Below, piece after piece: positions 49,687 to 62,248 of a DNA stretch of 64,000 nucleotides; position 1 is the stretch's first letter, and each line of letters begins with the position of its first letter. This DNA comes from Paralvinella palmiformis (Eukaryota > Annelida > Polychaeta > Terebellida > Alvinellidae), in the NCBI GenBank assembly GCA_025642065.1, contig JAODUP010000669.1, positions 62,001 to 126,000 of the forward strand, written 5' to 3'. The notes beneath the pieces are model-generated. The model searched no databases. It was given only the letters and a program-made list of their open reading frames with translations, and was not told where the DNA came from. The position numbers were made by a program, and so were the translations under genes.

Positions 49687-50369
49687 TCCTCAAGGGTATA
49701 CGTTTGGGTATGGCTCGAAAGAAATATCGGTTTTCACCCAGAAGAGCTGATTTTTGTTTCTACAACTTAAGTTGTCCTAGTGCCTTAAGCGATGTTCAGT
49801 TCACTATCAATAAGCTGTAGTTTAACGTATTCAGATGGAACGATGGTACGTTCTTTGTCATATTTGCCATCCAAATACCTGACTTTTATTAACCCTTTCG
49901 TGACTTTTATCAGATAATGGCAGGTCTATGCTGTCATAGACCATGTGGATAGTTGGACCAGAATTCTGGAATAAGATGGAACATCCTTCAAATATGGGGA
50001 TAACATTGTTCAAAACGTATTCCAACGTGGCCTTTGTCACATCCTTCTATACTTCATTAAGCATGGCTCTCGCTTGATTATAGCTGTTGCTGATTGATCC
50101 AATCTTGTCATCGTTTTCCAAGTCTTTGATTAACTCACAGATTACATCTCACTGCTAGAGCATACATCTGATAGCTGGCCCAATTCTCAGCCAATGAATC
50201 TCCGTGTGCTGGTGGAATGTGTGCACTTCGATGTCCATGCTTAATTGGGATTCTGTTTAATCTTCCCTTCTTGAAGCTTTGTACTTGAAAAGAAAATGAA
50301 GATCCAGACAGAGTTGGTGAATTGTTTCAAGACCATTTCAGAAAGCATCGTCTACTGTCTAGGACACAA
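48881..50369. other. Decayed transposon-like DNA, no intact gene
   Basis: A run of AAAATAGGAWTTT units at about 49225-49305 recurs at 53965-54050, suggesting the two are edges of one nested complex. A GA/GT microsatellite is at about 49609-49685. No intact frame is supported. Confidence 0.4.
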
Positions 50370-50790
50370 CTATTTACATAGGGGCCATCTCACACCAGTG
50401 TGACTAGTCTGTTCATAGGTAATCAATTTTCGGCCATTTGATCAAACATCTTTGAGGTTACCTTGTCACCTTCAGCATGTTCAAAGAAGAGTGATGTGTA
50501 GAAAATTACTCATTCTCTGCTACGAGTTGGCGACCAATAATGGAGAGTTAAGTCCATCCACTTCTTGAATTGTGCTGTGCTCGTTTCGCCAAATCCTGAA
50601 CAAGGTTTTCGTAAAGTATGGAGCAAGTCCCTCGCTGGCCTTGTATGATGCACTTGTCCTACTTAAAATGAAGCTGGATCCAATTTTATTGTATGGAAAA
50701 TTATTTAGGAAAGTATCACCTATGTGATTAACTGTGCATAGACTGTAGTTACAGTCCGGCATCTTTGCTAATTAGTATATTTCTGCCACA
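50370..50790 (-). pseudogene. DNA-transposon-type ORF relic (DGPxVN motif)
   Basis: Minus-strand order: SASYKASEGLAPYFTKTL, FYTSLFFEHAEGDKV, SKMFDQMAEN, and RLVTLV then DGPYVNS, with in-frame stops. A short-side-chain FxGHA segment followed by a DGPNVN-like motif occurs in a group of invertebrate hAT-like proteins, but my family assignment is tentative. The LINE at 50840-53035 appears inserted beside or into it. Confidence 0.4.
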
Positions 50791-50839
50791 AGATGACCAC
50801 CACTGAGTAAGTGGTCTCAAGATTTACAATTGGACTTGG

Positions 50840-53035
50840 ATAACTGAATATAATAGAATTTTATTACCAACACCCACAAAACAAACAATACATATATATA
50901 AGCTACAATTAATTGTAAAACAGATGTGTAACGCTGGTGGAACAGTGTAGCTATGAAGCTGTCTTACCACTGTCCCAGAATACATAAAGGTGAGGTTCTG
51001 TGTGTCCGTGCATGACCATCAGCCGGCAACGTAGACATAAAAAAGGAAAAATAATATTAATTCATATATTTTAAGAACTTTAACAAGACCCAAAACACAA
51101 AATAGTACAGAAAATAAAACGAAATAACAGGGTAGGCAAGAAATAGTGGCAACATGTACTTTTCTAAAGGCTGACTACCTCGAGGAAAACAATCTGGACA
51201 AAATGGGTTTTGCACCTGGTTTCAAACAAGAGATCTGATTGCCTAGTTGCTCGCGAGTTGGGAATGTCATGGTAAAATATCAACATTTGCTCAAATGAGT
51301 AGGGAAGATATTTTGTGATCAAGTCAAATACAAAAAAATATTGATCAGTTATTTTCATAATACTTATAGCTTTGAATAATGGGCCAGTATGACTATTGAA
51401 TTTTGCATTATTGATGGTCCGAATTGCACGTTTCTGAAGTAACGCTGTATGGTGTAATGTTTTGACGTTACAATTTCCCCATGCCAATAATCCATAACAT
51501 ATATGAGAATGTACCAGTGATAAATACAGAGCTCTCAAGCAGTTCTTTGGTAATATGTTTTTTACTCGTTTGGTTGAGAACAAGGCGCTAGATATTCGCT
51601 TGTTAACATGGGCGATATGATATTTCCAACTAAGATTCCCACCTATGAAGATGCCCAAACATTTTGCTGATTTTTCTTCGCAATCGTTCCCTCCTGTTTT
51701 TTAAATATATTGTTTAGCCCTGTGAAATTGCGTTGTTGTTGATGGAGTCTAATAACGATATATTTAGTTTTTGTTGGATTTAGAGATAATCTATTTGCGC
51801 AAAACCAATGGAACAATTTGTTAACTGTTTCATTTGCCTCCACAAATAATGCTTGTAAGTTGGAGTTCGACATACACAGTGTGATGTCAACAGCAAATGA
51901 CAATATATTACCATTACACTAATTTGGTATATCATTCACATAAATGAGATACAACAAAGGACCGAGAATAGAGCCTTGAGAGATAGCACATTGTATAATG
52001 AGAAGGCCGGAGCTATGACCATCAATGTCTACAAATTGACTTCCTTTGGCTAAGTAACTTATAAACCAATTATTTGCAATTCCACGTATTTCATAAGTTT
52101 TAGTTTATTTAAAAGTATTCCGTGGCTTTGGACAGATCACAAAAAAATAGCCACAGTAATTTCGGATCTTGACTTATTATTAGATTCGGCACAATAATTT
52201 AGAAGCTGAATTATTGGGTGTATAGTTGAATGGTTGGGGCGAAACCCGTATTGGTACTTGAATAAAACGGGTTCCAAAAATGACAAAAACCTTTTATACC
52301 TAATTTTCTCTAATATTTTGGAAATGGCTGGTAGTAAGCTTAATGGTCTGTAATTTTTCAGAAGACTTTGGACAGAGGATTTGTAAATGGGAATAACCTT
52401 CACGATTTTCAAATCCCATTGAACAATACCAATAACAAACGATCTATTTAATATGTGAGTAATGGGTTGCAAAATGTTGGAAATAGTTTCCTTCAACAAT
52501 TGTATGGAGATGCCTTCATAACCCTGGCTAAGTTTCGGTTTCAAATTATGGGTAGTTAAAAGAACGTCAGATGGCGCCACTGGATCAAGAAACTTGTTGT
52601 GCATGTTACGTCTGGGTATAGATTCTGTAAAATCTTTTTTTGATTGAGGCACGTTTTGATTGGTCTGAATGCCAATTTTATAAATATAATTATTAAAACT
52701 TTTGAAATTTGTCAGTAATTAAGGTTCCATTTATTAGAAAAGTTTGCGGAAAGCTTTTTTTGTTATTGAGTTTGCCCATAGTCTTTCTTAGGATAGACCA
52801 AGTTTTCGTATATTTTGTTTATTTTCCTCAAGAATGTTTTGAAAATAATTAATTTTTATTGTTCGTTTTAATCTATTAAACATGCTGTTAAAATACCTGT
52901 TGTAACCCATGGTAATACTTGTTGAACTGGCTGAGAAAAATAACCTGTTTTGTATATCATCCTGAAGGTATTTGATAACTTGCTTGTGAATATATTTCTT
53001 CTCATGCTGCAATAGTTGTTGTTAACCAGCATTGT
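50840..53035 (-). mobile_element. LINE relic, jockey/CR1-superfamily-like, about 2.2 kb
   Basis: Minus-strand order: INYFQNILEENKQNIRKL linker (about 52800); LSQGYEGISIQLLKETI; LLKNYRPLSLLPAISKILEK; FKYQYGFRPNHSTIHPIIQL; NRLSLNPTKTKYIVIR (after the catalytic region; the FADD box is degraded near 51890); FIGGNLSWKYHIAHVNKR; LQKRAIRTINNAKFNSHTGP. A 3' UTR runs to about 50840. Stops and frameshifts are present. The endonuclease domain is missing (5' truncated). Confidence 0.88.
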
Positions 53036-53307
53036 GACACTTTATCTCAGTATCACAGAATCTGCATTAGACATGAAATTTAGCATATCCTCTCCTGCAC
53101 CATTCACCCAAATATTGAGCATTAGGACCACCACGAGTAAGCAAGCCATGGTGCGCTGAATTTAGTGGGCCCTTGAGAAATTGTAAATGTTAATACTATA
53201 CTACAAGATCACCAGCATCACAAAGCATACTTTAACACACTACTAAAAACTCATATGCTAATATAGAATTAAACTTCTACGCTAATAAGAAAGCATTAGC
53301 TGGTAGA

Positions 53308-53500
53308 TGATGATGGTGATGATTGGTGTTTTACGGCCAATTTTATGCACATGATAGACTAAATAGGCCGAGTGATCTCCAAAGGTAATGAAGCGAAGTA
53401 AAAGATGAAACAACCTTCAGATATGCCCACGCCAAGATTCGAACACGGGTGGTAGTGATCTGTGATCCAACATGCTACCGTTAGACCACGAAGGCGCCCC
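53308..53500 (-). repeat. SINE (family B), full, with 13-bp target-site duplication
   Basis: The inverse strand matches 5214-5397: head CGTGGTCTAACGGTAGCATG, B-box GTTCGAATCTTGG, body and TTTTACGGCC tail. ATTAGCTGGTAGA occurs at both 53295-53307 and 53501-53513, a clear duplication of the insertion site. Confidence 0.88.
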
Positions 53501-53513
53501 ATTAGCTGGTAGA

Positions 53514-55690
53514 ACGACAAGTCTAAGATTGATAAACTCCCATCCATTAGGATTGGTATTGCTTTTTGGTGTAAGTTTGCACTCACAATTACCAAAAAGG
53601 TAGTAAACGATTTAATTTAACAATTGTGTTTCAGATATATAGCAAATTAAGCCATAACATGATTCATGCAATGTTAAAACTACTGTCACAAGTCATTTAT
53701 AAAATCAGTTACTGTTCAAGCAACGTTCGATGGTCTCAGCTTCTAAGTTAATATTCTAAGCAGCATGCAGCTCAGATCAAGTGTTCTAGAAGCTATTACC
53801 CATATTTAAATAATAGTTACATCCGATAATTTCACTTACATAATAAGAATTCAAATGTTAAATAAAAATATATGTATACGACCACTTATCAGACATCACT
53901 TATCAGACATCACGCTGACGACATCAATTTAGTGTACAAAAACAGCATATCCCTAAACAATTGGAAAAAATAGGAATTTTCCTGGAAAATAGGACAAATT
54001 AGGAATTGGTCTGAAAAATAGGAAAAAATAAGACTAAACAGGAATTTTGACGCCCTGCATACCCCATAAAGTCCATTGGTTCACTGCACAAAAGAAAATA
54101 ACAGTACACAGTAAAAAATCTATTATCATTTGAAAAACTGATATGTATAAAAATCACAGATATCAAAAGTACTTTAATACATACTATAAGTAGTCATGTA
54201 GAGTTGTGTAGTAAAAAATAATATACGCTCGAAAAATATATGGAAGAATTTCTATTATTATATTATTAATTTATTTTTAACTATATATAAATATACGAAC
54301 TTACACTCAAACTAAGACACTCGCCGCTTTGTTGGTAGTTCGCTTGCCGAGAGCTCCGGAATGTACATCAACAGTGTTAGCTTTTTCAACGTCGAAGTCG
54401 GGAGCAGAGCTATAATGGTGACCGTTCATGAATGTCGAATATTCATCAGTCACCTTCTTATTGTACTTATTTATCATTCCCCTTCATTTTGGCGTTCAAG
54501 GGAATATTATCGGGGTGTTTTCTTTTTCGAGGATATTGGCACTGTAGAAGTTTGTAATTATTGTAAGCCAAACATTCATGTACATCCTTTTTTTGTCCAG
54601 TGTATTTTGTTTATTCTTCAATTCACCACAGGGATATAATCGTGTGACGGTATATAGGATTTCATGTTGGACGTGGTTGTTTATTGGAATTGTTATTTGC
54701 GATCTAGAGCCTATAAACTATGGTATGTAATATGTTTATTTTTATATAGTTTCAATGTTAATCTGTTAAAACTTCTTAACCCTATACTAATATACCTCAG
54801 CTTATAACCTTTATGATATATTGATCTGGAAACTTGAATAAGTTTCAAGTCGCTGTCTAACTTGGTCAGTGCAAACCCTGTGCTTTAATAATTATTGTTG
54901 GCTATAGTAATCAAATTTTGTTACAGTCAATCTTCACAACTTTATCACTTTAATAGAACATCATCTTTCACGCACAGTTGTAAATAAATTTGTGTGAAGC
55001 ACTGTCATGCCTTACCAATCATCCAAGACATACCCGCCAACAATTATTATTATCAATACCGACGTTCACCTCGAACTCACTCGCAAATTGTCGTTTTGAA
55101 TTAATACCAGTTAGTTGTTGCCATAACTACAACACATTCAGAACCATTGACCTAGAACATTGACGCTTAAAGTTAAACTGACACGATTATTGCTCAACAG
55201 ACCCCTTATTAATCCCACAAAGACAAGAGTGTCTCCTTTGTTTTGATTTCTAATGTCATCATGCTTCAGGGATACTGGCAAGGCATATACAGAGCATTAG
55301 AGTATTGTTAAATCTGGCACTTCGTGACATTTTCACTGACGTATTCATGAGCCTCGTTATTTATCTAGCATGACGTCAGTTTTTGCTTTCGTGGATGTCT
55401 TTTGCATATCATTGTTACACCAACGTTTTACTTAAATGTTCCTTGCACCGGGTCAGAAACACAGACTATCATGCTATCAATAATAACATGCTATGTACTT
55501 CAGGTATATGTCATAACGTAAGCAGTTTCAGAGTTTTTCTTTCAACCCTAATTTGCATACAAATATCAATAAACCCGTCTCCCAGTAAACGTACCAAACC
55601 GGGTGTCACTCTAAATTTGCAACTTTAAAACCTACGTAACACGTAAAGTGCCAATCGAGTTTTTTGTCTACTATCTGTATTAAGCTGAGG
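53514..55690. other. Intergenic DNA, no gene recognised
   Basis: AAAATAGGAATTTT-type units lie at about 53965-54050. The frames at 54361-54639 and 55383-55628 show no conserved motif or credible splice context. Confidence 0.45.
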
Positions 55691-55699
55691 ATGCATAAT

Positions 55700-55733
55700 A
55701 TAGATATATAGATAGATAGATTTGTTTTATTAT

Positions 55734-55769
<36 letters not shown>

Positions 55770-58480
55770 CAAAGTACATAATCTTTTTATATTAAATTTA
55801 TTATATATAGGGATAAGAGAGTGAAGCCACAGTCGGCTTGTATTCTCTCAACTTAGTTACTACAGATAATATTTAAGTTCATTTAGTTTTATACAGGTGA
55901 AGAAAAGAAAACAAAACCCCACAGCAAATATAAAAACATAATATCATATTAATACATGTACATTAAAGTATATGTTGACACATTCTGATAAGCAAGTAAT
56001 AACACTTAGTCAGTATATTATGTAAGATAAATATTTGGACATAGGATAATTCATTGTAACAGACACTGCTTTATACATGATTTAAAACCGTTATTTGTAC
56101 AATTGCAATCGCTCAACACAGCATATTTATTCCAAAAGATAACACCAGCACATCTTGATGAATTCCTCATCAAGTTTGTCTTGGCTAGAGGAGTACAGCA
56201 TAACTCAGCATGTCTAGTTCTATAATTAAGAATATTTATTTTTATTTTGTACAAACATTGAATCAATGATTTGAGGATGTATATGTTTGGTCACTTTAAA
56301 CATGAATATACATACGAAGTAGTTATAGATATTATCGAATGTCATAATGTTCAGTTTTTTGAAAATTCGTGGAGTGTGTGCATGAAAAGATGCAGAGACC
56401 ATTACCCTGACAATTTTAATTAACACATCTTTGTAAGATGACAAGGCTCCGTCCCACACTTCAACACCGTACATTAGGTATGAGTATATAAATGCATAAT
56501 ATAGCGAAATAAGAGTGGTAATATTTAATAAGTCTTTGTTCATAGAAACAGTCATATTATTCAGATTGTCCGCGTTAATAAAAACATTAGTGTCATCTGC
56601 AAATAATATTGGGAACATATTATCAGACACATTAACGACATCATTAACATATAATAGAAACAGAAGTTTCCCCAAGATTGACCCCTGCAGAACCCGACAT
56701 AAAACTGTTTTAGCTGCTGAAACATTATCATTGAAAAAAACAAATTGTTTACGGTTGGTCAAATAACTATTTATCCATGTATTTGCAACACCCATAATAT
56801 CATATTTATCAAGCTTTATTCAACAATATCTGGTGATTCACAGTATTAAAAACAAACCCATAAAGAATCTACCTTTGTCAATAGTGCTAATAATCCTGTC
56901 CACCAAGTTGGATAATGCCGTTGATGTAGAATGTTTTTACGGAAGCCAAATTGTGCTTATTCACAAAATCCATAATACGATTATACATAATTTTTTCCAA
57001 TATTTTAGAAAATACAGACAGCAATGATACGGGTCTATAATTACTAATTATCATCTTATCACCATTTTTATACAAACGAATTACCTTAGCTAATTTCATT
57101 TCATCAGGAAATACTCCACACTGTAGCGATAAGTTGAATATATAGGACAGTTGTGTAACAATATTATCAGTAACATTCTTGATTAAGTAAGCAGTAATAC
57201 CATCATGGCCAGGGCTTGTATTTCTCAATTCCCTAATAATATTTAGAATTTCATTGCCCGAAATTGGTTTAAGATATAATGAATTCCCATGATCTTTTTT
57301 AATATACGATGTTGGATCAATATATTTATTGGGAAGTGGGATTTCACTTGCTAGGCTCGTTCCTATATTAATATAAAAATGATTAAATGCAATAGCAATA
57401 ACAACAGGATCTATTAGTGTGTTTTTTATCAACTTTGAATTTATGAGCAATAGTTTTTTCACTTTGTTTTTTATAATTACGTCTTTAATAATTTGCCATG
57501 ATTTCTTCAAATTACGTTTGTATTTAGTGATGATATGTTGATAATGACGTCTTTCAGAAATATTTTTATATACGCGTTCATGAGACAGGAAAGGATACTT
57601 TTTTATTCTTTATAAAGATAATTTTTTGTCCTAGTCGATGTCCGAAGAGATGGTGTTAGCCATGTTTTTTTAGTGTAATAAGAGGATTTAAAAGTTTGTA
57701 CTGGGAAGCATTCATAAAATCTAATTTTAAATCTATTATAAAATTGTGAAAATGCAATTTGAGGATCATTGATTAAATACAATTTAGGCCAATCACGTGT
57801 GGACTATTTATTCTGAATTGTGATATATTTATATCATTAAACTGTCTTTTCTTGATAATAGTAGGATCACAAATTTCAACACTAGTTTTGGTGATATGAA
57901 ATATTGGATAATGACCAGAAACATCACAAACAAAAATAACAGACATTGTTTCTACTTTCCCCAGATCATTTGTAAACATATTATCAATTAAGGTAGCTGT
58001 TGTATTCTTCACCCTAGTTGGTTTGTTAATTAAAGGTTAATATCCAAAACCGAACATGATATCTACAAACTCCGATGTTTGCAGGCGTTTATCAGTGTTC
58101 AGTAGGTTTATATTATAACCACACGTTACATATGCCAACTTATTTTCATTTTGAATTTTCACTAGTAAAGGTCGCATGCTTTCATTGAGCACCTTAATAT
58201 CAGTAGCAGGTGGTCTGTAGACAGTTCCAATAATAACATTTGTGTCTTATTTAATTAATATGCCTTCTATTTCAACAAAAATACATTCAATATATGTACC
58301 AGACACCTTTAGGTCCGATCTAACATTATAAGGAAATGTGTTTCTGGTCATCAATGATGCACCATCTCCTACTCAGTAGGCACATGATTAATAATATTAT
58401 AACCTAATAATTTAAAACAGTCAACATTATCTACTGTAAACTAGGTTTCAGATAAACCAATAACGGTGAAATTATAATTT
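55700..58480 (-). mobile_element. LINE relic with endonuclease and reverse transcriptase, about 2.8 kb
   Basis: Endonuclease blocks, minus strand: FTVIGLSET (58450), DTNVIIGTVYRPPATDIKVL (about 58220), TLIDNMFTNDLG and SGHYPIF (57900-58000). RT blocks: LRNTSPGHDGITAYLIKNV, NYRPVSLLSVFSKILEKIMY, VLQGSILGKLLFLLYVNDVV, FPILFADDTNVFINADN (FADD intact). C-terminus: FHAHTPRIFKKLNIM and LNYRTRHAELCC. The layout EN-RT identifies an APE-type non-LTR element of the jockey/CR1 kind. Several stops; the 3' end runs into TA/GATA microsatellite (55710-55768). Confidence 0.9.
55736..55768. repeat. (TA)n microsatellite at LINE 3' end
   Basis: TA run next to a GATAGATA stretch. Confidence 0.9.
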
Positions 58481-59528
58481 AGACAATACAAAAATAGTGT
58501 AAATTGTCAATAAAGTTGTATAGTCACAAAATAATAAAGCGTCCTGAATCAATAAAAGACTGATACCACCATTTAAAAATCTATTTGTGAAAATATAGAG
58601 GGTACTAGGAACAAATAATTTAGTATTAGTGCATAAAACCTTTGAACAAATAAAACATCGAAGTTCAAAACTCACTTATTCTAACTTATTCTTATAATTA
58701 TTTATAACCACGGTAATCGTTTGTATTTCTACAGTTTCAAATATAGAATGTTTCACTTGTCAGTCAGTTCTTTTAATTTTCCAGAACTCGGAGCATTTAT
58801 AAATATTTCTGTCCTTTTTAAAACACAGGTTTATTATTACCTATGACAAAAAAAAGTAGTATGTACTCATTTAGTACAAACCTCATGCGATTGGCCATTT
58901 TTGCAGGTGGGTATTTTCTTATGTGTCCTGCATTCAATCTGAGAAATACACTTCCTGCATCTTTTTAATCGTCTAGTATTTGGAAAGCTATATACCCCGA
59001 TGATCAAAACATTTTTCGAAATTTCAAGATGGCTTTAAACTTCAAAAGTGATGAAGAAAGTCACTGATAATTTGTTTTCCTCAAACGCCGTTCCGCTTTC
59101 TTATCTTTAATACCTTAAAGCTAGTTATGACAACTTTTCTAAAAGGAAGTTCAGAAACGGAAATGTAGAAAACATCAAAACAGTTTAATTAAACGTTATT
59201 GAAAAGGTTTTCGTCAGGTATGTTAAATTTAGCTACATGCAGTTTCCAAAGTAAGCCTCCATAGTTCATCAATCGTAAATTTTTGAAGTGCACAGTTTTA
59301 CTCATTAATGCATACATAACATTTACACGTATTGTAATAATTATATTTGTAAAGCATAACAAACATAGGATTGCAAACTTTCCAATTTGAAACATGAGAT
59401 AACGCTTTAGAATGAATATCGAGGCATCAGGAAATGTTTTACGTAAATGTTTAATAATATTAAGTAAGGTTGTTTACATTTCGAATGCTTATTATCTTCA
59501 GTAACAAACATGGCCATATATAAATGTA
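58481..59528. other. Intergenic DNA downstream of the glycosyltransferase
   Basis: It includes the presumed 3' UTR of the minus-strand glycosyltransferase. The small minus-strand frames have no recognised motif. Confidence 0.5.
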
Positions 59529-60566
59529 TTACGGGTTGGAAACAGTTCCATCAAAATTGTATCTTGGAAGATCTGAAGGGAATCGCTCAAATTTTGAACT
59601 CCACTGTGTCAGCAGCAGGCCCGACCTATTGACTCTTTCCCGTGCACTGAAATGCAAACCAGCTTCTCTTCTGTTTGTGTCAAGCAAGGTTTCCATTCGG
59701 CCTGTATATTTCAACAGGTTAGAGTAAACAGTGTACAGGTTTTTCTCATTGTAGAAATATACTGCCCACATTTCCCACATACAATCTGCTCTTGCTTCTC
59801 TCTCAAATTTCTTATACCAGTTATCCAGGACCGTACCTGGAACGTATGGCTTAAACGTTTTGTTTTTACGCATTTCATGGAACCAATCTTGAAATCTTCT
59901 CCATTCCTTTGGCTTCGGAGAGTATCCCCAAGTACCCAACAGACGATAGAGAAACACGTTATCCGTTTTTCGTGTGTTAGTCACGGGGTGATGTCTACCT
60001 TTGACGTAGTTAACATTTTCCATCTGTAGCGTGTATCCTCCCACATCAGAAACCGTTCTGAAGTGAGAATCCATCAGTTTCAGCCATTTATAGCTGAGAG
60101 GTGATATGTCAATATCGTCTTCTAGTATTAATGCTACTTCAGAAGAATTCTCCTGAGGCCTCCATGTGTCCACCCACTGACCTATTATATATGCATGGCG
60201 TTCTTGTATGTGTACAGTGACCTTTCCGCGTTTCCACGTGTTTTTAAACATTTCAGCAATCTGTATTGTTTTATTGTTCACTTTTCCATCTTTTGATCTG
60301 TCAATCCAGATATCAACCCCTACTCTATCACCAAGGGTATCCAAATTGGCTACGTGAGAAAGACAAGTTCGCAAAGATGTTGGACGATTGTATGTCAGAA
60401 CGATGATCCTGAAATCCAGCTCATCTTGATACTCACATGGCACACCTGTGACACAAGTGGTAGGAATATAAGTTCGTGGCATTGTTAGGTACATTTGTTT
60501 ATTTAGAAGTAGCATACAGCCTAGAATAATCAGTGATGAACAGATGAAGAGTGTTATTTTTCTCAT
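59529..60566 (-). CDS. Intronless type II membrane glycosyltransferase (GT-A-like), 345 residues
   Basis: This is a single uninterrupted reading frame, with the start at 60566 and the stop at 59529-59531. Residues 1-3 are a short basic cytosolic tail and about 4-21 a hydrophobic signal anchor, the layout of a Golgi type II enzyme. A catalytic domain follows. RIIVLTYNRPTSLRTCL (about 53-69) resembles the nucleotide-sugar binding start of GT2/GT13 enzymes. LILEDDIDISP (about 136-146) supplies the acidic DxD-like metal site. GTWGYSPKPKEWRRF (about 201-215) is probably an acceptor-side element. There are N-glycosylation sequons at about 98, 130, 225 and 323. Known families with VLTYNRP-like and EDD motifs include GT13 (MGAT1, POMGNT1), but I cannot assign an orthologue or substrate. 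The N-terminal 41 codons are repeated in the adjacent duplication. Intronless status suggests a retrocopy origin or a lineage-expanded family. Confidence 0.85.
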   Translation of the reverse strand: MRKITLFICSSLIILGCMLLLNKQMYLTMPRTYIPTTCVTGVPCEYQDELDFRIIVLTYNRPTSLRTCLSHVANLDTLGDRVGVDIWIDRSKDGKVNNKTIQIAEMFKNTWKRGKVTVHIQERHAYIIGQWVDTWRPQENSSEVALILEDDIDISPLSYKWLKLMDSHFRTVSDVGGYTLQMENVNYVKGRHHPVTNTRKTDNVFLYRLLGTWGYSPKPKEWRRFQDWFHEMRKNKTFKPYVPGTVLDNWYKKFEREARADCMWEMWAVYFYNEKNLYTVYSNLLKYTGRMETLLDTNRREAGLHFSARERVNRSGLLLTQWSSKFERFPSDLPRYNFDGTVSNP

Positions 60567-62065
60567 GGCGCCTGTATTTGAGCAATCTGCTTAAATTCTC
60601 CTCAATATGTTGTCTCTCTGTCAGGATAATATAGAACCGGGATATAGTTATCAGCTATAATTGCCTTATGTATCTATAGTTTCAAAAACAAACTAGAAAA
60701 TGAAAATATAATAAATAACATATAATATTGATAAGTACCTTATCAAATCAAACACTACTCAAAGGTCCAAGTTAAGACCGCTTTGACATATGATCATTCA
60801 CTATCCACTGTCTATACTCATTCTCTACTTGCGCTCATTATCTTCCTAAATAGTATTTAAGAAAATCTATGCCCAGATATAGAATTAATGCTAGCATTTT
60901 AACATCCGAGTGAAGTAGAAGCTAGACGGCCTTTGTTTGACTCCAATAACCGCACACACAAATGGACCCCATCGCGCGAGATTCAGATCAAATAAACGAA
61001 AACGAGGCTCTTAGCAGTACATTCCAGAGACAATTAAATTTAAGGTGTAATATCAATCAAATGTTTGAGTTAACCTAAATATGTATCAAATTCAAAATAT
61101 GTCCCTATAACATTTAAAGCAATGGCTGTATTAAGCGAAATAGTCATATTTTCTAATAATGTTTTATGTACCCCCGGATGAAGAGCTTCATGTTTTTGAA
61201 ACAAAAAGCTGTAAGTACCAGCACTAATTAAAAGTTTCAGCATGATTAGCTGTCAGCACGTTTAGTTTTATGTATAAATATCGCTGACATTTATGGAAGC
61301 AAAATCGGATGTTAAATCAGTTTTACATGCACATATCTTTAGCACTAGTTCAACGTTCTTGATAATTTCAACATGACAGGTCAAAAAACGAAAACTTTGT
61401 TCGTATGATGCTTAATTTAAGCTCAACGTTTTACAATATACAAAACTTGTGTTTGGTTGGCAGAAATGTGCTGCCGAATTACAAGAATCACACGAGACAA
61501 AAAGAAACTTGTTGTGGTCGCTCTACCCCGTATGCTGCTAATGACACTGCCCTTCGTGGGTGGATGCTTATGAACAGATAAAGTGGTTATATCGTAATAC
61601 AAATTACGTGACAATGTTAGCCATAAAACAGGTTTGATGAATTACAAACTTTTTCTACCTTCCTCGGTCGAGGTATCATGTAATGATTGGACATTTTTGT
61701 TGTTGATATGATATAGCATGGAAATGTAACGCACATATAGGATTATCTTATGTTTTCATAGTACAATCTAATAGTTAATTAGTCTGAAGTCATGACAAGA
61801 GTAGGAACCTATAAGTGACAGCTTTTATAATTTGAATGTAGTATCGGGGAGGAAAAGATGGATGAGAAACGTCATTGTAAAACAATCCTTCATTTACACG
61901 GAGATATTACAGAAGTATGATGGGCTGATATTTCAACGTCGAACTCCAACGTTCAAAGCTAAAATCGGTGATTTAATCTGCAAATATTTGGTATATTTTA
62001 GCGACACATAGCCGCCTCACAACATCACCAGGAAGTATGCACCTACGCCATAGAAAAAGTCTTCA
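60567..62065. other. Upstream/intergenic DNA of the glycosyltransferase
   Basis: Noncoding as far as I can see. A 63-codon minus-strand frame at 61423-61614 is repeated at 63306-63497 only because of the duplication, and has no recognisable features. The promoter of the glycosyltransferase should lie just above 60566, but no core element is convincing. Confidence 0.5.
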
Positions 62066-62218
62066 ATGTCAAACCCAAGTAACACGCAGTCAATATCTGA
62101 GAAAGGGTCGCGAAACATCTCTTCTCCGTCGCAGCGGAGTCAGACTAAGTCGATCAGTTCGAAGCGTGCTCGAAATTCATTCGACCCGCAGACTAAGACC
62201 AATCACTCCACGGATTAA
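62066..62218 (+). CDS. Short serine-rich reading frame of unknown function
   Basis: ATG at 62066 to TAA at 62216-62218 gives 50 residues rich in S, N, Q, K and R, with blocks such as NPSNTQSISEKGSRN and KRARNSFDPQTK. The composition looks more like a disordered protein N-terminus or a transposon ORF1 start than random AT-rich DNA, and local GC is raised. I recognise no family. It lies within the duplicated unit; the second copy starts near 63949 and is cut off. It could also be an exon, or chance. Confidence 0.3.
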   Translation: MSNPSNTQSISEKGSRNISSPSQRSQTKSISSKRARNSFDPQTKTNHSTD

Positions 62219-62248
62219 TATAGTGACGTACCCACAATAGAAAATTTG

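Noticed and set aside
59652..60029. A 125-codon plus-strand frame
   Set aside because: Antisense to the intact glycosyltransferase and without any motif.
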